Shown here: piece after piece, positions 1 through 7,865 of the stretch
Numbering within the stretch: position 1 is the first letter of the stretch
How the letters are laid out: each line of letters begins with the position of its first letter
The notes under the pieces: generated by a model
Told to the model about the DNA's origin: nothing
The model's input: only the letters and a program-made list of their open reading frames with translations
Databases searched by the model: none
Assembly (NCBI GenBank): GCA_016840855.1
Contig: JAEORO010000255.1
Location: forward strand, 1-39,506
DNA length: 39,506 bases
Reading direction: 5' to 3'
Source of the DNA: Candidatus Thorarchaeota archaeon
Lineage (GTDB): Archaea > Asgardarchaeota > Thorarchaeia > Thorarchaeales > Thorarchaeaceae
Translations under genes and position numbers: made by a program

Positions 1-97
1 CTGTACTACAGCAATTATACCACACATCTCTGAGATACCTCATGTGTAATAGAAGTATCTTGTAGAATCGCGCAAAAAGGGTTTGTGTAAGTGAAAA

Positions 98-409
98 TTA
101 ACCAGTTAATTCAATTTCAATATATACAGAATCTGGAATTCGTACACGCATTATCTGACGAATAGCTCTTTCATCTGCATCAATATCGATTAGTCGTTTG
201 TGGACTCTCATCTCCCACTTATCCCAAGACTCGGATCCTTGGCCACAAGGAGTCTTTCTTGTAGGTACGACCATTCTACGTGTTGGTAATGGAATAGGAC
301 CTGCCATTCGGACACCTGTCTTGCGTGTAATTCTCTTAATTTGGTTACACACACCATCTAGGTGTTCAGTACTTGTGCTAGATAATCTGATTCTTGCTCT
401 TTGTGTCAT
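98..409 (-). CDS. rpsJ: 30S ribosomal protein S10 (uS10)
   Basis: Small-subunit ribosomal protein of 103 residues, the normal archaeal length. It binds 16S rRNA in the 30S head. The family signature is visible: [19 protein letters not shown] near residues 25-43 and [11 protein letters not shown] around 68-78. The ATG at 409 is preceded by a ribosome site (TGAGGG) eight bases upstream, which fixes the start. In many archaea rpsJ directly follows the EF-1A gene. Here it is transcribed alone from the gap shared with the divergent isopentenyl phosphate kinase gene, so no elongation factor lies upstream. The 97 bases downstream to the window edge hold no gene that I can recognise, only a T-run on the gene strand (near 75-79) that could end transcription. 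Confidence 0.95.
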   Translation of the reverse strand: MTQRARIRLSSTSTEHLDGVCNQIKRITRKTGVRMAGPIPLPTRRMVVPTRKTPCGQGSESWDKWEMRVHKRLIDIDADERAIRQIMRVRIPDSVYIEIELTG

Positions 410-552
410 CTAAGAATCCCTCAATAAGGGCGAGGTGTCCAAAGCTTCCAAATCTGAACCGGATAAAAAGCTTGTCTTGTGTGTGACATATTTTATGCTG
501 GAAGAAAGCAACGTCCATAAGCACCACATATCTTATGATATATGTGATACAA

Positions 553-1347
553 TTGAAGTTTCTTACAATTGTAAAATTAGGTGGATCAGTTATAACCTAC
601 AAATCTTCATCTCCTCCAAAAATTAATGAAACAAACTTAGACCGAATTGCTCATGAACTTCAAGCATATAGAGGAGATTTGATTATTGTTCTAGGCGGTG
701 GTGCTCATGGTCACCAAGCTGCTCATCATCATGGCTTTGCTGACTCTAAAAGTCCTAAAGAACTTCTCTTGAAAGGTATTCCATCAATACGCCACAATAT
801 GTCAACACTAGCATCATATGTTGAATCTAGTCTAAACAAAGTAGGAATCCCAGCCATTGTACTTCCACCATTTTGTTCTGTAATCCTTAGACAGGGTTTG
901 ATACATGAATTTCCAACTAATATCTTTAGAAAGTCATTAGATAATGAACTGGTTGTAGTAACCCACGGAGATGTCTGCTTTGACGAAACTCGTACTGCAT
1001 CTATTCTTAGTGGTGATACAATAGCAGTACATCTTGCAAAACAACTGAATGCGAAATCCATACTTATTGGAACTGATGTTGACGGCGTTTTGGATGGTAA
1101 TCCAAAAGATAACCCATCAGCTAAACATATTCCTATAATAAACCAAGAAAACAAGAAAGTCATTCTATCAAAAGTAGGACCTTCAACAAGCACCGATGTT
1201 ACTGGTGGTATGGCAAAAAAAGTAAGTGAGCTTCTTAAAATTACAAGACCTGATAGACAAATCATTATTTTCAATCTGGCAGTCCCTGACCGTTTGAAAT
1301 CCCTTTTACAAAATGAATCAACTATCTGTACAAGAATTCAATCGTAG
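553..1347 (+). CDS. ipk: Isopentenyl phosphate kinase
   Basis: Amino-acid-kinase-fold enzyme that phosphorylates isopentenyl phosphate to isopentenyl diphosphate, the last step of the archaeal variant of the mevalonate pathway that feeds ether-lipid synthesis. Visible motifs are KLGGSVIT at the N-terminus, the glycine loop LGGGAHGH (residues 47-54, with His54 at the catalytic histidine position), THGDV, SGDTIAVHLAK with TDVDGV for nucleotide binding, and DVTGGMAKK near the C-terminus. I chose the TTG at 553 because homologues begin directly with the first beta strand. An ATG at 535 and a GTG at 544 in the same frame are alternatives, and none has a good ribosome site. No other mevalonate gene is adjacent. 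The stop lies one base from the end of the convergent large ATPase gene. Confidence 0.9.
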   Translation: MKFLTIVKLGGSVITYKSSSPPKINETNLDRIAHELQAYRGDLIIVLGGGAHGHQAAHHHGFADSKSPKELLLKGIPSIRHNMSTLASYVESSLNKVGIPAIVLPPFCSVILRQGLIHEFPTNIFRKSLDNELVVVTHGDVCFDETRTASILSGDTIAVHLAKQLNAKSILIGTDVDGVLDGNPKDNPSAKHIPIINQENKKVILSKVGPSTSTDVTGGMAKKVSELLKITRPDRQIIIFNLAVPDRLKSLLQNESTICTRIQS

Positions 1348-1348
1348 T

Positions 1349-4300
1349 TCAAATTGCTAAAGCTGATATATTATCATCAATCGTCTTTATAATTAAGTTA
1401 CTTGGAGTTGTTACACTATCTTCAAGATATTCTGATGCAGTTAATACGCACACGACTTTTGTTGATCTGCAATTCCTACATGCTATATCACTATGTAAAT
1501 GAAGAAGTGTATTCAATTGTTGTTGATTTGGAAAGATGACATACGAAATGTTATCTACACAGAGATCATAATATCCATGATTTTTTGAAACCGAAGAGTG
1601 ATGTTTACTCAATTCTCTCTCAATGACAGCAACAGCTTTTTCTTTCAAGCTTTTCAGAACTGATGAATTTACAAGCCAGAGACCTTCAGTCAGCTCAACA
1701 AATTGTGACTCTTCATTCACTCGTAACGCAATTAGTACCTCATCTGCTAACAGCTCTGTGAGAGCACGTTTTCCTTCCTCAATGTTCAATGGTGCTGATC
1801 TTCCTTTCAAAGATTGGAGAGCTGTAGTTTCAATAAACTCTAACAATTCTTCCCATTTAACTTGACCATTAGATATGTCAACCAAGTCCTGAATTAGACC
1901 GAACCATAATCGAATCTGAATAGCTCTATTTGTTGCAGATCCTATATCATGTATTGCGCCAATCAAATCTACATCTTCATCAACATCAGTCGTATCAGAT
2001 AAATTAGTTTGAACCGAGGACTCCTTAGATATACTAGATTCATATGTCAAATTATCAATCACTGAATCTAAAAACCTTGGAAATGCTGATACTACATTAA
2101 CATCGTTAAATTCCTCAGACGAATCCATTAGCTCCCTTAATTTTGCAGCAGCTACACTTCCTCTGACAATGACAAATAGTTCGCTTACACTATTCTGAAG
2201 CTTATTCATATGATTACGTATTTTCTCTAATGCTAAATTCAATGATGATGCTCTAAGATGTTCTGGAATCACTACCACTGCTTTGTTTCCAAAGACAATA
2301 TCAGGTAAACCAGAATTCTCAGAAGAATTATACTCAAGTCCAAGTTTCCCAGATATATATTCAAGAATCACATGTCTGACAGCTTTCAAGACTTGTCCTG
2401 GAAGAGCAAACACAAATCCTCCATTAACAAGTGCTAGAGATTCTCTCTCCATACTACCTAGTGACACAAGATTATGAATTATCTCTGAAATATCATCATC
2501 GACAATACTAGAATCCAGTACAGCAATAAGATTCCTGATTTCTTCTTCCGTTGCCCATCCTTCTGCCGCTAGGAAAGCAATGACGTGACTCCCTAATCGA
2601 TCAGTTCTGTTAAAAACAAGTGTTTGCTCGACAGATTCTTTTTTAGAATCAGGCATATCTATTTGTTTAACAACTTCTTCTACCTTGTCTGTCTTATCAC
2701 TTTCAAAAATTAGATTTGAATCACTTTCAGTAGGAATTGATTCCTCATCTTGTTTTAAAATTGCAGGAAATAGTTTTGTAGCAATCTCAAACGTTTCGGT
2801 GTGAGGTATACTCATCAATGCTCTGCCGCGTTTCAATGTCTTAAGATATTGTTCTTGACTATCAGATAGGGAAAGAAATCTTCCACCAACTTGGCTATCA
2901 TATGGTAAACGAAATACAATTTTTGTTGCAGTATTAGCTAGAATATTCGAGGAGATATTTGGTCTAGTCGATATTACAACAACTCCTTGTCCAGTTGCTC
3001 GTTGCAACATTACCATAGATTCACCAGTTGTTATATCTGCAGCAGATTGTCTTGTATAACTCTCTGGGACAAGATTACTAGCTTCTTCTAACACAACAAT
3101 ATGATGCAAACCTTCTGAAATTCCCCTCCTCATTGCATTATCAAAAATACGTTTGGCAATAAGATTGTAAAGTAGTCTCGCAGAATCCATTCCTCCAATT
3201 CGTGCAACATATGAAAGATCGAAAATAACACGCTTGTTTAATAAATCCGAAAATTGAACGGTCGTTGGTCCTCCTTTTAGGATTGAGCCCAATGGTTCAC
3301 GAGTTAATATCTCAAGGCGATTGAGTAAAGCATCTCTAGTCATAATTCCCGTACGATCATTCCCTGCCAGCTCAATTATCTTACTAATCAGAAATTGAAC
3401 TGAATTCCCTTCATCTAATGTATCTAAGACTCTAAATATAGAGTCTCGAAGTAATTTTTCCATAGCTGGAGAAAGCTCAGAAGAATCACCTCTTTCATTC
3501 AATAACTCTCTCAATATTACAAATGTGGAATGCGCATGGTTTTCATCGTCTGCCATTTCTGTATCAATCAGATTAATCACAAAAGAAACATCAAAACCTG
3601 GCTTTAGAACCATAACATCTGATTCGTCATGACCAACAAGATCAAGATATTCAGATCCTTTAACATCAAATATCAACCAAGGCACACTTGTTTTCTCACT
3701 TAACTGAGCCATAAGATGCTTTACGACTGTTGTTTTTCCAGTTCCTGTTGCTCCTAGAATTGCTACATGTTCTCTTAGCCAATCAATCTCGAGACCTACA
3801 TTAGATAATAGACGACCTCCAAAAACTGCTTTTCCGATAACTAGTTCATTATCTATCAACTCTTTTTTAGGAACTGGGAAAACTGGGGCTTGTTTTGAAG
3901 CGATAACTGGTAACTGTTGAACTGGTGTGTTTACGAAGGATGACAGTTGTGCTGTATGCATTCGTCGACGTTTCAAATGACGACGAGTTAATATCCTAAA
4001 GATTGTCCGCCTTGATATTTTTCTATGAATAAGTTTGATAGAATCTCCGCCACCCCATATTGAATAAACTAATCCACTAATTCCCTCCAAGTGAGTATCT
4101 ACATTTCCATCAATTGGCACGACTATTTTGAAGTATACTGAAGTATCAAACCAGCCTGCTCTATCATGAATCTCTTCATAACGAGCCAGAAGTTTTTTCT
4201 TTGAAGTATGATCTTTAAGTGATTCTTCATTTCGTTTTTCTTTAGCTTGAATATGTTTCCACTGACTTTCAAGAACATGTTTTTCTTTTCCTGGCTTAGC

Positions 4301-5131
4301 TGTAGAAAAAACGCATGTCATACTTGTTGTATATCCTTGCTTAATGGCTGTTGAAATGAAAGTTCCAATCTGAGTTGTTTCTTGAGTAGGAAATATTCGA
4401 GGTAATCCCTGAAAAGATATCAATCTTAGAGAGTGATTCTTCTTTTTAAAAACAAGATTCTGTGAATCAATATAAACATCTTCCATATTAGTTAAAATCG
4501 CATCTTGTAACAAATCGCCATCCAGAAGTTTCAATTCCACATTGTTTAATGAAGACAAAAGAATCGCTTCTGCTCTAGTAGCTTCTCTCCTTAGAATTTC
4601 ATCAATTTGGTCCTTACTAGATCCAGCTGCAGTGATAAAAATGCGTAGGAATGGTTCTCCGTTTGATACACCTGCTTCAAAACCTATATTGACTGATTTA
4701 TTCATTCCTGCACGCATCGCTAATAACATACTATCAATATACCTTGGTTTTCCATTTTCATCTAGGTATATCGAGCCAGATACCGACATAACATCAAGAC
4801 AACATGTCCCAATCACATGATCTCCAAGCGTAACAAAAAATATACTATTCACATTAGATATTACAGGGTTCTGAAGTCGTATTTTCCTCAGAGTCAATGA
4901 TAATCCTGAAAAAACAGGAACGAAACAAATAACCATTTCAACATACCCCTTCAAAGGAACTAAAGGCTGATCTATTAATCCAATCAATGGCAACACATAA
5001 ACAGATAGAAGATAGAGCCACACGAATGTGGTTCCGATTATCCAGATTGGGCTCAAGTATGAGCTTTGTCTACTATCGATACTTCGAGAAACCAATCCTT
5101 CATCTTCCTGTTTCGATAAGCGAAATGGCAT
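1349..5131 (-). CDS. Large membrane-anchored HerA/VirB4-like ATPase
   Basis: Protein of about 1260 residues with two hydrophobic segments near the N-terminus (about residues 28-52 and 62-81), a long middle region, then a HerA/FtsK-superfamily motor domain. The Walker A motif GATGTGKTTVV lies around residue 460 and Walker B VVLEEASN around 680, followed by the VISTRPN segment common in this family. A basic stretch rich in Arg and Lys sits just ahead of the motor. The C-terminal 450 residues are acidic and contain no motif that I recognise. Membrane HerA/VirB4-like ATPases of this layout move DNA or proteins across membranes, for example CedB in the crenarchaeal DNA importer and VirB4/TraC in conjugation. 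Which role applies here cannot be told. An upstream GTG at 5146 is in frame, but the ATG at 5131 has a GAGG ribosome site nine bases ahead. No partner membrane genes of such a system are adjacent. Confidence 0.8.
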   Translation of the reverse strand: MPFRLSKQEDEGLVSRSIDSRQSSYLSPIWIIGTTFVWLYLLSVYVLPLIGLIDQPLVPLKGYVEMVICFVPVFSGLSLTLRKIRLQNPVISNVNSIFFVTLGDHVIGTCCLDVMSVSGSIYLDENGKPRYIDSMLLAMRAGMNKSVNIGFEAGVSNGEPFLRIFITAAGSSKDQIDEILRREATRAEAILLSSLNNVELKLLDGDLLQDAILTNMEDVYIDSQNLVFKKKNHSLRLISFQGLPRIFPTQETTQIGTFISTAIKQGYTTSMTCVFSTAKPGKEKHVLESQWKHIQAKEKRNEESLKDHTSKKKLLARYEEIHDRAGWFDTSVYFKIVVPIDGNVDTHLEGISGLVYSIWGGGDSIKLIHRKISRRTIFRILTRRHLKRRRMHTAQLSSFVNTPVQQLPVIASKQAPVFPVPKKELIDNELVIGKAVFGGRLLSNVGLEIDWLREHVAILGATGTGKTTVVKHLMAQLSEKTSVPWLIFDVKGSEYLDLVGHDESDVMVLKPGFDVSFVINLIDTEMADDENHAHSTFVILRELLNERGDSSELSPAMEKLLRDSIFRVLDTLDEGNSVQFLISKIIELAGNDRTGIMTRDALLNRLEILTREPLGSILKGGPTTVQFSDLLNKRVIFDLSYVARIGGMDSARLLYNLIAKRIFDNAMRRGISEGLHHIVVLEEASNLVPESYTRQSAADITTGESMVMLQRATGQGVVVISTRPNISSNILANTATKIVFRLPYDSQVGGRFLSLSDSQEQYLKTLKRGRALMSIPHTETFEIATKLFPAILKQDEESIPTESDSNLIFESDKTDKVEEVVKQIDMPDSKKESVEQTLVFNRTDRLGSHVIAFLAAEGWATEEEIRNLIAVLDSSIVDDDISEIIHNLVSLGSMERESLALVNGGFVFALPGQVLKAVRHVILEYISGKLGLEYNSSENSGLPDIVFGNKAVVVIPEHLRASSLNLALEKIRNHMNKLQNSVSELFVIVRGSVAAAKLRELMDSSEEFNDVNVVSAFPRFLDSVIDNLTYESSISKESSVQTNLSDTTDVDEDVDLIGAIHDIGSATNRAIQIRLWFGLIQDLVDISNGQVKWEELLEFIETTALQSLKGRSAPLNIEEGKRALTELLADEVLIALRVNEESQFVELTEGLWLVNSSVLKSLKEKAVAVIERELSKHHSSVSKNHGYYDLCVDNISYVIFPNQQQLNTLLHLHSDIACRNCRSTKVVCVLTASEYLEDSVTTPSNLIIKTIDDNISALAI

Positions 5132-5449
5132 CCATAGAATCCTCACTTTACTTATTCAAGTATGATGACCTGTGAAGTCGAACCATCGTACTCCTGTTAA
5201 GCATAAGAACACCCCTAAACAAATCACAAATCATCAACTTCTCTATAGGAGAATAAAAACCCGGAAATAGAATTATGAAATAGTAACAACATTTCAGAGG
5301 TATAACTTCTGTATCTCAATAACTACTAGATTTACCTAGTTATTCCTCTGAATTTCAATCACAGTTTCAACCATTAAGTAAAGCAAACGAATAATTTCCC
5401 CAAGGGGGGATACGTTATCAAAAAATCAAACTGGTACCCGATTATACTC
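5132..5449. promoter_or_regulatory. Divergent intergenic region between ATPase and Ig-like gene
   Basis: This roughly 300-base gap separates two divergent genes and must hold both promoters. It is AT-rich with several TATA-like stretches, none clearly better than the others. The clearest element is a run of six G (5404-5409, in AAGGGGGGAT), placed as a ribosome site would be for a start near 5414-5420, not for the ATG at 5450. I see no RNA gene or repeat in it. Confidence 0.4.
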
Positions 5450-7384
5450 ATGATTTTACTCGCATCTTCATTAGCTCTATTTAGTAACTATCCAGTTTCA
5501 GCAGAAGACGAAATATTGGTGACCCGAGGGGACGCAATTACAATAACAGTAACACTTCTTCAAAACAGTAATTATGGAAGTCCTATACCAGATCAAGAAA
5601 TATTCTTTTTTGACCAAACATATGATACGTTTATTGGCATTGATAGAACAGATAGATATGGTATCGCATCTATTGAATGGGACATTCCTCTCAATCATGC
5701 TCTTGGACCAACAACTGTCAATGCAACATTTTATGGTAATGAAACTCTTTCTCTAGCACCTTCAAGTCAATGGACAATTTTGATAATATTATCATCTACA
5801 AATATCGAAGTGAATCAGATTTCTGAGATGCTTGCACCAGAGGATACCTTGTCCTTTTTTGTCCATTTAACCGATGACACAAATTACCCATTGTCAAACG
5901 CGACTATTAAAGTTCTCAAAGACAACATACTACTTTCATCGCACACAACAAATGTATCAGGATACATTCATTTTGAAATTCTATGTAATAGCACATGGAT
6001 TACGCTTGGAAATAATGAGATTCGCGTTGTTTTTGAACAAGATTTGCATAATTACTTGAAATCATCAGAAGTTATGTTCGTAGTCGATATATCAAAAATA
6101 TCAACTACTGTTTCCCTTCAAACTCCCTATCCCACCGAAGTAAAACTCAATGAATTTGTTAATCTATATGCTAAACTCTCTCAATTAAATGACTCACTAC
6201 CTAATGAACCACTCAAAGTATTCTTAGATGACTCATTCTTACTTACTACCACAACCAATAGTTCTGGAACTGCTCCTATCAATGTGAATATTGATGAAAG
6301 ATTCGTACTCGGGTTTCATAAATTGAAAATCCAATATAATGGGACTATTCGGTTCGCTGAATCATATTTTGAACTGCTTTTTTCTGTAATAAGTCCAGTA
6401 CAGATAATTATTGATATTCCCGAATCAGTTGATATCGGTTCAAACATAGAAATCCAAATCAATATCTCTGATTTATTAAATCGTACTATTCCAATTTCAC
6501 AAATTTCAATATTTGACTCAACTTCTAACCAGCAATTTACTTTTACATCCAACTCAATTGGAACAACAAACAATTTTCGATATGAGCTACAAGGACCTCC
6601 AGGAATTCATAGTTTGATTATTGAAATAACAGATAACCCATTCATTATGAATACTAGTTTAACTTGTAATTTTTCGGCTTGGTCTGTTCCAGACATATTG
6701 CTTTTAGATTGTAATGTCGATCAATACGCTTCTCCAGGTCAAGAGGTCTTCTTTGAAATCCAGATGAATGATTGGGCTGGGAATTGCTCTTTCAAACTGC
6801 TTAATCTTCTTATAGATAATGAATTCCAAGTTTCTATGCTTACCAATAATAGTGGTCGAGTAACCTTTGATTTTTCAGTTCCATACGTTGAAAAGCGATA
6901 CAATATATCCATATTCTATACTGGAAACACTTCTCTATTCGAGTGTTCAACCAAGTATGAATATAGTCTCCAAGTTACCAGTCTAATGCCTGTACGACTC
7001 GAACTCGATTTCTATGAAATAGTTAATCCTCTGCGTGAACTTTCTGTATTTCTTATAATAAAAGGTTACAATGGAACACTATTACAGGGAGTTAAAGTGA
7101 GTTTCAATTGGCTTAATTCAATCTTTAATGCAATAAGCATGGAAGGTGGTATGATTATTCTACATCTCACAATCCCAACTGCAGGTGGAAGCTATGTTTT
7201 ATTTTATGAATCCGAAACTTCTAGCTCAGTTCTTTCTGCTAGCGGATTATTCATTATTGAAATAGAAACATCCGACTTGATGTTTCTAGAAGGTGTTGGT
7301 ATCACTGGTTTAGCAATTGTACTTGTTGTTTCTATTGGAATTTCAATAGTTCCTATTATTCATCGAAGATATCTCATAAGTTAG
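5450..7384 (+). CDS. Surface protein with tandem Ig-like domains and C-terminal membrane anchor
   Basis: Protein of about 644 residues with a hydrophobic signal sequence (MILLASSLALF, probable cleavage after SAE), then five or six repeated beta-rich units of about 95-100 residues. The units contain patterns such as NVSGYIHF and NSSGTAPI, typical of bacterial/archaeal Ig-like or CARDB-type domains. It ends with a membrane segment (about residues 618-637) and a short basic tail (HRRYLIS), so it would be anchored with its bulk outside the cell. Many N-x-S/T sites suggest glycosylation. The ATG start gives a signal peptide with no positive charge. Reading upstream in frame adds KKSNWYPIIL, which looks like a proper n-region but has no ATG, GTG or TTG, so the real start may be a rare codon near 5414-5417 behind the G-run. 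The function is unknown; adhesion or an S-layer-associated role is an inference. Confidence 0.75.
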   Translation: MILLASSLALFSNYPVSAEDEILVTRGDAITITVTLLQNSNYGSPIPDQEIFFFDQTYDTFIGIDRTDRYGIASIEWDIPLNHALGPTTVNATFYGNETLSLAPSSQWTILIILSSTNIEVNQISEMLAPEDTLSFFVHLTDDTNYPLSNATIKVLKDNILLSSHTTNVSGYIHFEILCNSTWITLGNNEIRVVFEQDLHNYLKSSEVMFVVDISKISTTVSLQTPYPTEVKLNEFVNLYAKLSQLNDSLPNEPLKVFLDDSFLLTTTTNSSGTAPINVNIDERFVLGFHKLKIQYNGTIRFAESYFELLFSVISPVQIIIDIPESVDIGSNIEIQINISDLLNRTIPISQISIFDSTSNQQFTFTSNSIGTTNNFRYELQGPPGIHSLIIEITDNPFIMNTSLTCNFSAWSVPDILLLDCNVDQYASPGQEVFFEIQMNDWAGNCSFKLLNLLIDNEFQVSMLTNNSGRVTFDFSVPYVEKRYNISIFYTGNTSLFECSTKYEYSLQVTSLMPVRLELDFYEIVNPLRELSVFLIIKGYNGTLLQGVKVSFNWLNSIFNAISMEGGMIILHLTIPTAGGSYVLFYESETSSSVLSASGLFIIEIETSDLMFLEGVGITGLAIVLVVSIGISIVPIIHRRYLIS

Positions 7385-7394
7385 AACTGGATTA

Positions 7395-7503
7395 TGGTGC
7401 TCCGGCCGGGATTTGAACCCGGGTCGGGGGATCGAGAGTCCCCCATGCTGGGCCGGACTACAATCGGTATCACTGTAACTAATCTACAATGGTCTACCGG
7501 AGC
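7395..7503 (-). tRNA. tRNA-Glu (CTC) with intron in the D arm
   Basis: On the minus strand the acceptor halves GCTCCGG and CCGGAGC pair perfectly, and ACCA is encoded at the end. The anticodon arm is GGGGA-CTCTCGA-TCCCC with anticodon CTC, and the T arm is CCGGG-TTCAAAT-CCCGG. The gene is 31 bases too long between the acceptor stem and D loop. Removing 7463-7493 restores a normal D arm (GTGT pairing with GCAT through G-U pairs) and a 75-base tRNA plus CCA. Upstream on its strand a TATA-like TTGTATAAT lies about 40-50 bases ahead of the 5' end. Confidence 0.92.
7463..7493 (-). other. tRNA-Glu intron at position 10/11
   Basis: This 31-base insertion lies between D-stem bases 10 and 11, not at the usual 37/38 site. 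The end of the 5' exon (CGGT) pairs with ACCG near the intron's 3' end. Putative three-base bulges AGA and ATT, cut after their second base, give exactly the boundary needed for a normal D stem. Inside, CATTGTA pairs with TACAGTG. The outer helix is poor, so this is a relaxed bulge-helix-bulge. The boundaries could be off by one base. Confidence 0.75.
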
Positions 7504-7588
7504 CGTAATGGTATGCCAGTCCGGAGCGCGAGAGGCCACGTCTGGAATTATACAAATAAGCCTTTCCCCAAAGTAAGAACTTTACTGC

Positions 7589-7798
7589 TTATGGCATATT
7601 GAACAGTTGAGTCAGACTGCTCCAACTATCTTGTAGGAGCTGTAGCAACCCCTCTACAACATCTTGTGCCCATCCCGTAGCCTGAAGGATGACTGCTATT
7701 ACAATAGAAACTGTAACAACTGCGAGACCAAGGAGTAGACTTTCCTCAACCAATGGTCCTCCCTTTTCATTCCTAATCAGACTTTTCTTATTTATCAA
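7589..7798 (-). CDS. Type IV pilin-like (Flp-type) small protein
   Basis: Protein of 69 residues with a basic leader (MINKKSLIRNEKGG) followed by PLVEESLLLG and a long hydrophobic helix. This is the class III signal layout: cleavage by a prepilin peptidase after the second glycine would put Glu at position +5, the hallmark residue of type IV pilins. Length and layout resemble Flp/Tad pilins. The TTG start at 7798 has an AAGGTG ribosome site about seven bases upstream and a promoter of its own (TTTTAAAG near 7834-7841). The gene follows the secretion ATPase gene on the same strand after a 67-base gap. It probably forms, or helps form, a thin surface filament. The family is inferred from layout, since pilins this small vary greatly in sequence. 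Confidence 0.7.
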   Translation of the reverse strand: MINKKSLIRNEKGGPLVEESLLLGLAVVTVSIVIAVILQATGWAQDVVEGLLQLLQDSWSSLTQLFNMP

Positions 7799-7805
7799 AA
7801 ATTTA

Positions 7806-7841
7806 CACCTTAATCACCTGTTTAGACTAATCCTTTTAAAG
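7806..7841 (-). promoter_or_regulatory. Promoter and ribosome site of the pilin-like gene
   Basis: On the minus strand a TATA-like CTTTAAAAGG (about 7832-7840) is followed about 25 bases later by AAGGTG (7806-7811) and then the TTG start at 7798. The gap between the ATPase gene and this gene therefore seems to hold its own promoter, as expected if the structural pilin is made in larger amounts than its ATPase. Confidence 0.5.
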
Positions 7842-7865
7842 CCCCCAAAAAGAATCATGTCTATT

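Noticed and set aside
435..626. 63-codon open frame overlapping the start of the kinase gene
   Set aside because: Overlaps the kinase in another frame, with no family features and no ribosome site.
729..1274. 181-codon open frame antisense to the isopentenyl phosphate kinase
   Set aside because: It lies fully inside a well-recognised gene and its product has no family features.
7512..7535. Leader of tRNA-Glu contains CCGGACT and CTCTCG, similar to parts of the tRNA, like a decayed second tRNA
   Set aside because: No arm structure can be built. The similarity is short and the CCGG core is self-complementary.
7394..7576. Short plus-strand open frame over the tRNA-Glu gene
   Set aside because: It is the reverse of the tRNA and its leader, a common false gene call.
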